From Amphibalanus amphitrite (Eukaryota > Arthropoda > Thecostraca > Balanomorpha > Balanidae), in the NCBI RefSeq assembly GCF_019059575.1, contig NW_024881784.1:558001-622000 (forward strand): DNA of 64,000 nt. Reading direction: 5' to 3'. Below, piece after piece: positions 56,893 to 64,000 of the stretch. The first letter of the stretch is position 1. Each line of letters opens with the position of its first letter. Position numbers and translations under genes: made by a program. Below the pieces are notes generated by a model. That model saw only the letters and a list, made by a program, of their open reading frames with translations. It searched no databases and had not been told where the DNA came from.

Positions 56893-58688
56893 GGGAGGGG
56901 CAGGGGCAGATCCAGGAAAACTCCAAAGGGAGGGTCATGAATCGAAGTGGTGCCCCTACCCTATACCCAAAATTAAAAACTCAACGGATTTCGTCCACTT
57001 CATTTTGGTGGTGCCCCCATTTTCAGTTTTTTTATTTTTAGTCAGTATCTTAGCTCTTAGCCACAACCACATTTACCAATTGTAAGCAAGTATATATGAA
57101 TGTGCTATGTGTATATATGTTGTGGACGCTGAGTAGTGAGTACTTACCAGGAACGTTATCAGGTAAGCAAATCGTTGTCAGTCCGACGAACTTGACCCTG
57201 GCGTCTAAAGGGTCTGTCCTTGACACTTCAGGCTTGTCAGGGGGCAGGGGCACCAAAGTCCTTCCAGGGACACCACAAACCTGTCAGGGGCACCTACGGC
57301 CTTGTAGGGGCGCCACAGGCCCGCCAGGGACACCACAGGCCTGCCAGGAAGCAGGGGCACCACAGGTCTAGCAAGTATACACGACAGGCCTGTCAGGGGC
57401 ACAACGGGCCTGTTGGGCCCATGAGCACCCCTAGGGGCAGGGGCACCACAGTCCTTCCAGGGGCACCGCAGGCCTGTGAGGGGCACCAGCGGCCTAGTAG
57501 GTGCACCAGTCAACACAGGCCTGCCAGGGGCACCACAGACCTGCCAGGGGCACCAGAGGCCTGCCAGGAGCACCACCGACCTCGCAGGGGTAACATGGGC
57601 CTGTCAGGGCCCAGGGGCACCACGGGCTTGTCGAGAGGCACTTCAGGCTTTTCAGGGGCGCCATAGTCCTCTCCGGGCGCAGGGGTAGCAGGGGCACCAG
57701 AGGCCTGCCAGGGGGCACTACAGGCCTAGCAAGGGCACCACTGGTCTATCAGGGGCACCACGAGCCTGTCATAGCCAGGCATCTCAGGCTTGTCAAGGCC
57801 CAGGGGCACCACAGGTCTGTGAGGGGCACCAGCGACCTAGCAGGGGCACCAGTCAACACAGGTCTGCCAGGGGCGCCACAGACCTGCCAGGGGCACCACA
57901 GACCTGCCAGGGGCACCACCGGCCTCGCAGGGGCACCTTGGGCCTGTCAGGGGCACCACGGGCCTGCCGAGGGGCACTTCAGACTTTTCAGGGGCACCAG
58001 TCCTCTCCGGGCGCAAGGGCACCAGAGGCCTGTTAGGGGCACCAGAGGCCTGCCAGGGGCACCAGCGGCCTAGCAAGGGCACCAGAGGCCTGCCAGGGGC
58101 ACCACAGGCCTAACAAGGGCACCACGGGCCTGTCAGGGGCACGGCACCTCAGGCTTGTCAGGGCCCAGGGACACCACAGTCCTTCCAAGGGCACCACAAG
58201 CCTGTCAGGGGCACCAGAGGCCTGCCAGGGGCACCACAGGCCTAGCAAGGGCACCACTGGCCTGTCAGGGGCACCTCAGGCTTGTCAGGGCCCAGGGACA
58301 CCACAGTCCTTCCAGGGGCATTACAAGCCTGTCAGGGGCACCAGAGGCCTAGCAAGGGCACCACAGGCCTGCCATGGACACCACAGGCCTGCCAGGGGCA
58401 CCACCGGCCTTGCAGGGGCGCCTCAGGCCTGTCAGGGGCACCACGTGCCTGCCGGGGACACTTAAGGCTTGTCAGGGGCGTTACAGTCCTGTCAGGGCCC
58501 AGGGGCACCAGGCCCGTGGTGTCCCTGTTAGGCCTGTGGTGCCCCTGGCGGTCCTGTGGTGCCCCTGTCAGGACTGTGATACCCCTGATAGGCCGGTGGT
58601 GCCCCTGGCAGGTCTTTGGGCCCCCGGGCCTCAAGGGGGGGGGGCATGACCCATGTGACCCCCCCTTGGATCCGCCCCTGGGGAGGGG
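56893..58688. mobile_element. hAT-like element filled with a 20-bp minisatellite
   Basis: The ends CAGGGGCAGATCCAGG (56901) and the inverse CTTGGATCCGCCCCTG (to 58680) lie between perfect 8-bp duplications GGGAGGGG (56893-56900, 58681-58688). About 1.4 kb of the 1780 bp is a tandem array, listed separately. No transposase is present. Confidence 0.85.
57228..58610. repeat. 20-bp-unit minisatellite
   Basis: About 60-70 degenerate copies of GGCCTGCCAGGGGCACCACA run nearly head to tail, with occasional expanded units containing GGGCCCAGGG. Near 58515 the array flips to the inverse orientation (TGGTGCCCCTG). Because the unit rarely contains a stop, long frames rich in GAPQACQGHHRP appear on both strands; they are not genes. 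Confidence 0.92.
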
Positions 58689-59434
58689 AGGGGGTTGAAC
58701 ACCTCGTGCGATTTTTGGCACACCTTACCATGCATCTTTTTTTGCACATATTGGGAAATTTTAGAGTAAGGTCAGGCCAGTAGGTCACGTCAAGTGACCT
58801 CACCTCAGAAAAAAAGTTGTCATGCTTGCCATGCAGCTACACCGAGTGAGGATCCCTTGAACATTCAGCGATTATAAGAACAGCTGTATGTTCAAAATGT
58901 TTATCTCGGAATTGTGATATCGGTGACCTATGGTCAGGTCAATTTTGCGCCCTGTCGATTAGGGATAAGTCAATGGGAGAACCCCTTTTAGACGAACGTC
59001 ATTCGAACACCGAAATATAAGTGACCATGACACGTTGAACCAGAAAATGACACATGTGGCCCTTTCGTACCTATGTCCCTGAGGTCATCTCGGGTCACGA
59101 ATGGTGTCCAACAGTTTTTCGCCAATGCCTAGGTACATACCTATCTATTGATAGTAAAACGCTACAGCGATGAAAACGCTTTAGATATGTGACGATACGG
59201 ATCATGACGGTACGGATCGACTGATATGCAACACGACCTTTTCCGGTCAGATCACGGGTCATGACCGTTTGACCTAACATCAAATTTTTAAGCTGACCTT
59301 CCAAGGTCAAAGTACAATTTATTCTAAGCGTCCCGTCGAGAGGAGCACTGTGGTGGTAAAAGTGAGCGCGCGCAAGTTTTGAGTCAAAACTGTTAGTTCA
59401 AGAAACGTCTATTTTGACTGTTTTTGCCCCTGAG

Positions 59435-61335
59435 TAGGGTAAGGTGCATGCCTAATTAGCGACCCCCTTAATTTGAACCGTCATTGCTCACGCTCTGTGG
59501 GTGCCACTGTGTTATTGGCCTGATTTTCGGAGAGATCGTTCATTTTTCTATTAAAATATAGTCATTTTCTGCCCCAATAGGTATTCACTAACTTATTTGT
59601 AGTGAGCATTTTTGGCAAACCATTGCAAAAAACGCTAATAGGGAACTCTTCCCGATTAGCGACCGGGGAGGGTCGCTAATAAGTCTATGGGTTTCCCCAT
59701 ATTAAAAATGGCAAAAAAATGCGACGCCGGAAAAGATGAAATATGATCTCAAAAAGATAACCTATACGCAAAGCACTCAATCACTCGAACAGGAACGTTT
59801 ATCCAACACATTTACGTGAGTAAAAACTGATTACGTGATGCACCGAAGGCGAAAAGAAGGCGGAAACCCACGTTTTGCGGGCTATCTTGTATGATATTCG
59901 AGGTCCGCCCTGAATTCGGCACACCTGCAGTCGGTGACGACATTTGGCATCCCCTGCCACACATTGCAAGCTTCAGCAACACCTCATTTTCATTTCTCTC
60001 TTTTCCCCTTTCTTTCCCTTCTTGAGCTATTTGCGACCATGTCAGGCGCAAATAGGAAATATGAGTTGCGACACATTTTTAACCGCCATGCTGTGCACAG
60101 TTGAGCGATTCACTATGGGAAAACGGCAATCGATTAAAAAAGGAATGTCGAATCAGAATAAAAAAGGTGCATCATCCTAATGTGCATCGCTTTTCATCAG
60201 AGAGGGCCCAAACACACACGTTTTGGATAAGAAATTCGTCATTTTCATTTAACCCTCGCCCGCACATGCCATTTTCCCATCCTAGAACGCACATGGGGGG
60301 GGGGGTGGTTGCCACCCCCCCCGCGCCATTTCGTTCCTGTTGGAGATAGAGCTTAGCAGTAAAAACCAAAAAGATTCTTTGGGAAGAGACGAATCCAATG
60401 ATACCCAGTTTTACCTTCTCAGGTCAGTCATTGACCTTCCAGGTCAGGTCAAACTAAAAAATGTTGCTGTTTTGGGTCACCGTTGGATATCAAGTGCGCT
60501 GCTTATCAAATACCGATGACGATGCTGTTTTCTGGTGCCAAGCCAGCTAGAACCTCTTTGTCACACTATCCGACCAGAATTTTGCTGCTGAGGTCATTTC
60601 AGGTCAAGTTAGGTCAAGGTCAATTATATGTGTTTGTATGTCTGTGTGTGTCTGTGTGTATACTGATGTGTGCACCGATTGTTTTTGGGTCCATATCACA
60701 TGAAGTCATGATCTGAGAAGCTTTTACCAAAAATGCAGTCAAAAAACTTCAAAAAAAGTAAATTCAGCTTGCCTAAAACGCAATTATCTTAGATGACCTA
60801 GGTTGACCTTGACCCTGACCTTGACCCCTGTACATCGTCGAACAACACGTTCCATGATAGGTGGGAGGTAAGACTGGCAAAAAAGGCCGAAATCAAGGTG
60901 TCAAAAGCTCACAAGACCCATGGCAAACGCAAGATGTTGAGAATTGGCCATTTGGGTCATGACATGACCTGACAAACAAGGTCATATCTCCGAAACCAAA
61001 AATCACAGAAACTTGAAATTTTCAATGGACATCAAGAAAGGATAAACGAGCAGCTATACGAAAAATCAGCCTTCTAGCTCTAAAAATGTTGAGTGCAGAG
61101 CAGAAAGACTGCCTGGGGGGGGGGGGTGGCAACCACCCCCCCCATGTGCGGGCGAGGGTTAAACTGACCTGAAACGTCCCACCAGAAACATCGACGACCG
61201 GAAAATAATTTAATTTGATAACCAAAGTATGGCTGACCTTTTGACGATGCTTTTACCCCGTTTTCTCCTGCCAGTTTTTCTGTAGGGAGGTAGGTCGCAA
61301 ATCGGAAAGGGTCGCTAATTAGGCACCTTACCCTA
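59435..61335. mobile_element. Tc1/mariner-like element (TA-flanked), itself interrupted
   Basis: The ends GGGTAAGGTGCATGCCTAAT (59437) and the inverse ATTAGGCACCTTACCC (to 61333) carry further matching bases (TAGCGACCC). TA flanks both sides. The copy at 1303 has a single TA at the equivalent point (GGCTAAACC), which is the empty site. Without the piggyBac-like insert at 60249 the element is about 987 bp. No transposase frame is seen. Confidence 0.82.
60249..61162 (+). mobile_element. Nested piggyBac-like element, CCCTCGCC subgroup
   Basis: TTAA occurs at 60249-60252 and 61159-61162 around 906 bp. The tip CCCTCGCCCGCACATG is identical at both ends. The tag CGCACATG is present three times (left twice, 19 bp apart; right once). 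The hairpins at both ends have the identical core GTGGTTGCCAC between G- and C-runs. The interior is rich in AGGTCA and has no coding capacity. Intact symmetry suggests a fairly recent insertion. Confidence 0.88.
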
Positions 61336-61451
61336 CCGTAGGTCAAATTTGGGGGCAGGCTGGAAAAAACGTTAAAAGAGCTATAAAGTGCATTTTTCCG
61401 CGGCGCTGTAGCTCTATTCGTATTCGCCGCCGTGTGGCGGTTCACTACATG

Positions 61452-61614
61452 GTGGTTTCCATTGGCGGCGGAACGGGGAGGGCACCGGGGCACCGTGCCC
61501 CCCTTTGATTTTGGCATTTTAACAGTAGCCCTATGGGAGTTGCATGGAAAGAATGGGACCAAAAGTCGGCAGTGCCCCCTAAATTGAAGGTGTTCCGCCG
61601 CTACTGGTGGTCGC
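61452..61614. mobile_element. hAT-like MITE, same family as 27556
   Basis: The 147-bp element has ends CATTGGCGGCGGAAC (61460) and GTTCCGCCGCTACTG (to 61606). The flanking 8-mers GTGGTTTC and GTGGTCGC match at 6 of 8. It lacks the inner insertion seen at 27619 and keeps a single CATTTTAA there. Confidence 0.75.
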
Positions 61615-61662
61615 TTGTAGCCATGCAGGTAAGTCCAGTGCAATAAGTCTAGTTTAGTACAA

Positions 61663-62587
61663 TAGGGTAACTGTGGGGAAAACGCACCCCTGGGTTAAAC
61701 GCCTCCCCTAAAAAAATCGTATTTCTTATCGACGGATAGGTGTTTTATCCTGTCTTTCAGAACAGTCAGCTGCTTGTTTACGTAGGTCTCTATTTCCGGT
61801 TCTGCGTCTTGAGGAGCAGCGTGGGTAGGTGCTGATGTTGGTTTTGGGTGTTGTTTTTGTTGTTTTTACAGAAGATTCCTAAGATTTTGATGCCCTCTTT
61901 ATATCACAAAACTTGCTATTATACACATCACTCAAAACTGCGTTTTATTGTCATTCTGTTGAATGTATTATGCTGCGGCGTTAGTGGCGCGTTTTTTGTC
62001 AATATTTTGTTGACCGGAAATGGAGTGGATGGGGCAAGACGCCTACTCGATGCATGGGGCAAGACGCCCCCAGTTTTCTGAAAGGGGGGCGTTTTGCACG
62101 GTGGGGAGAGTGCATGGTAGCGCCCTGTAGGTCGGGGTCGAAAAGGCCTCTCCCTGTCCTTTTTTGCTGATATATCCTAAACGACTGCAGATATCGTCAC
62201 CAAACTTTCAGGACTCCTCCGGGCATCCATTTTACACATTGCAACAAAATTTTATTCCAAAGGCTATGACATGTTGACCACAAATGACGTCAGAATGACG
62301 TCAAGTTCTGCCATGTTCATCATTTTCTGTTGATGGAAGGGGTAGGGGCGCTTTGCACATGGGTGTGGGCGTATTACCCAGGGTATGGGGCAAAACGCCC
62401 TTTTGTAAGGGTATGCGAAAACTTTTTTGGGGGGTTAAATACCACACGCAGGTGTCTTTTCTTGGTCTCAAAGCGTAGTGAAAAGAATGAGCTACATGAT
62501 GGTGCCCAAAGGTTTAAGTAATCTGTGTTGGGTTGAGTGTCAGAAGGTTTCGCGCTTAAGGGGGGCGTTTTTGACCTATTCACCCTA
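61663..62587. mobile_element. Tc1/mariner-like element carrying a piggyBac-like fragment
   Basis: The ends GGGTAACTGTGGGG (61665) and the inverse of GGGTGAATAGG (to 62585) are flanked by TA. The interior repeats motifs of the type GGGGCAAAACGCCC. Bases of about 62125-62330 match, in reverse, the right end of the piggyBac-like element at 49273, including TGACGTCA-GAA-TGACGTCA. The tips resemble those of the TA element at 59437. Confidence 0.55.
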
Positions 62588-63220
62588 ATGGTTAGGAATG
62601 AGTTCTACATGTTATAAATGTAGCAGTGATATGTAGCAGTGATGGTATCGACTTGCACTGCCGCCCTACACTAGGTAGGTACCATGGGCGGCGCCACCGG
62701 GGGGGACGGGGGGGACAGGTCCCCCGCTATCGAAAGTTAGGGGGGTACAGTACCCCCCTATCGGCGAGGCCCGTTCAATAGTTGATAATAATGCATTGTA
62801 GAGTTATCCGTCGCATTTAATGCATCGTTGGTTAATCAAGGCAGATTCTGAGTAAAGATTGCTGTTGGGATGTATCGCAGGGGGTCCTGGTCATCTGCAA
62901 AAGGTGCATGGAGCTGTGATGCCTGTAGTTATAAGGTGATCGGCAGCCGGCAGGGCCTCGGGGATCGTGCCCCCCCCCCTTCTTGGGGCGCCAGGCAGGG
63001 TTATTACCTCCCCACCCCACTCCACTGCCAGACCCCATTGCCGACAAAACCAAGTTTACTGAAATTCCATAGAGTTCCGTTACTATATGGATATTTTCCA
63101 TTCCTAATTAGTCAAATTCAAGCATGGCAGTTCTACCACAGGAACTATTTGAAATCTATGCCATTTAAACCCAGCACTTGTGGGGACAAGTGTTCGGATA
63201 GATCACAGGCATGACCAAAA
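62588..63220. other. Low-complexity G/C-run stretch
   Basis: G- and C-runs at 62697-62760 form an imperfect hairpin (GGGGGGTACAGTACCCCCC), and there is another C-run at about 62970. These resemble transposon ends, but no inverse partners were found. Confidence 0.3.
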
Positions 63221-63234
63221 AAGCACGCAGTAGC

Positions 63235-63400
63235 CCAAGACCTTATAATTGGGTAGCATCGGCTCCCTCTCGTCAAGGGGTTCGATAGCACTCGTTTTTT
63301 TTTTCTGCAAAACTAAGCTCGGTCGGCGGCCGAACGGCTGGGGGTCTAATCGAGCCCCCCCCTCTCCCCTTCTTACGTCAGCGGCTGTGAAAATGCCATT
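63235..63400 (-). mobile_element. Fragment of a piggyBac-like element (CCCTCGCC subgroup)
   Basis: ATTGGGTAGCATCGGCTCCC and the following bases match the end region at 15172-15260, including a GGGGG/CCCCCCC hairpin. No TTAA tip is seen on either side. Confidence 0.4.
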
Positions 63401-64000
63401 ACCAGCTGTTGAAACATGGCAGTTGCTTTTGCATGAGTGCACGAAAGGGTTTTAGGTACGTGATACGTGAAAGGTTCTACATGAAAATTGAGATACACCA
63501 GCTTACCAAATTGTGCTCACTGTGGTGCGCTCGGTTTTACCTTGACTAGTCTTTGAATTCTGGGGTGAAACAGACCAGTCAAGAAACCTGTTCCATAAGG
63601 AGAGCCACTAATGCTAAAGAGATGAGGGATGAGGTTTCCAGAGACCTTCATTACCTCCCAAAGGGGGTGCCCCGCCATTTGCCAATCCCTGCTGTAGTTG
63701 TTACGATTGGAGGGTGAATATGAGAACGACTGCAGGTCGTGCCAGCTCGATCATGACGAACACAATGGTGCCGACATCACAGCTCTACTGCCATTTTTGA
63801 CGAAGTTAATCAACAAGGACCGGAATCCTACCCTGGGGCATTTCACCTGCAGAGGTCGCCGGACCTGAGACCCTTTCACTCAATTTTTTTCAACGGTGCA
63901 TGCGCTCGTTTTTTCCCGCGAAGCTCTTGGTAAGTAAAATCCATCAGAAAGTGTGAACAAATAACGGCTGGTGACCTTCCATGACCTAGCATGACCTTTT
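63401..64000. other. Spacer, then the edge of another AGGTCA-type element
   Basis: Nothing is recognised up to about 63860. From there to the window end the sequence has the family's TGACCT-rich style (GTGACCTTCCATGACCT) and continues beyond the window. Confidence 0.35.

Larger units (their letters stand above)
56874..61459 (+). mobile_element. piggyBac-like element broken by nested insertions
   Basis: It begins TTAA (56874-56877) and CCCGCGCCCTGCTGGGGG. After a hAT-like insert (56901-58680) its interior resumes at 58689 and follows the copy at 1303 through about 59434. A TA-flanked element interrupts it at 59437-61333. It resumes at 61336 and follows the same copy to about 61430. A small hAT-like MITE then sits at 61460. 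No right TTAA end is found, so the element is truncated on the right and its exact edge is uncertain. Confidence 0.65.

Noticed and set aside
57220..58650. Frames up to 148 residues reading GAPQACQGHHRP or WCPWQACGAPDRP
   Set aside because: The 20-bp minisatellite lacks stops in nearly all frames on both strands and lies inside a hAT-like element.

Overview
This is a 64 kb stretch of animal nuclear DNA. The genes are split by GT-AG introns, poly(A) signals are visible, intergenic space is long and more than a third of the window is transposon-derived. Protein similarities, recalled from family knowledge and not searched, point to an arthropod. One RRM exon is closest to insect Rox8/TIA-1, and a large secreted Gly/His/Pro-rich protein has the split signal peptide typical of cuticle genes. 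A crustacean would fit, but the species cannot be fixed from this window.

Three genes can be modelled with confidence. (1) A secreted low-complexity protein of about 1674 residues lies on + at 30281-35977, with a TATA-like/initiator promoter and a poly(A) signal at 36272. (2) NMNAT (NAD+ synthesis) lies on - at 50588-42855 in seven exons. Every junction obeys GT-AG and keeps frame, and a tail of about 335 disordered residues follows the catalytic core. (3) COA7, a Sel1-repeat mitochondrial assembly factor, lies on + at 54728-55907 in two exons and is 231 residues long. A single TIA-1/Rox8-like RRM exon (7721-7625, -) belongs to a gene mostly unseen here. Four further candidate exons are listed at low confidence.

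The rest is dominated by mobile elements. The commonest are non-autonomous 0.9-1.2 kb elements with TTAA target duplications and CCC...GGG ends (piggyBac-like), packed with AGGTCA/TGACCT half-sites. They lie at 1.3-2.5, 4.5-5.7, 10.9, 11.5-12.2, 12.25-15.3 (two nested), 15.7-16.6, 18.9-20.0, 47.4-47.9, 49.3-50.4, 56.9-61.5, 60.25-61.16 and about 63.2 kb. hAT-like elements with 8-bp target duplications lie at 17.0, 23.5-26.3, 27.6 (two nested), 46.8, 56.9-58.7 and 61.5 kb. TA-flanked Tc1/mariner-like elements lie at 8.0-9.1, 59.4-61.3 and 61.7-62.6 kb. There are also a 5'-truncated LINE, several long hairpins and several tandem arrays.

The most striking pattern is in the TTAA elements. Each copy carries its own roughly 8-bp tag next to the conserved tip. 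The tag occurs three times within a copy (twice at one end, 17-22 bp apart, and once inverted at the other end) but differs from copy to copy. The stem of the subterminal poly-G/poly-C hairpin also covaries. Several hAT elements are, in effect, containers for tandem arrays. One nest at 56.9-61.6 kb stacks five insertions whose order can be read from target duplications and empty sites.
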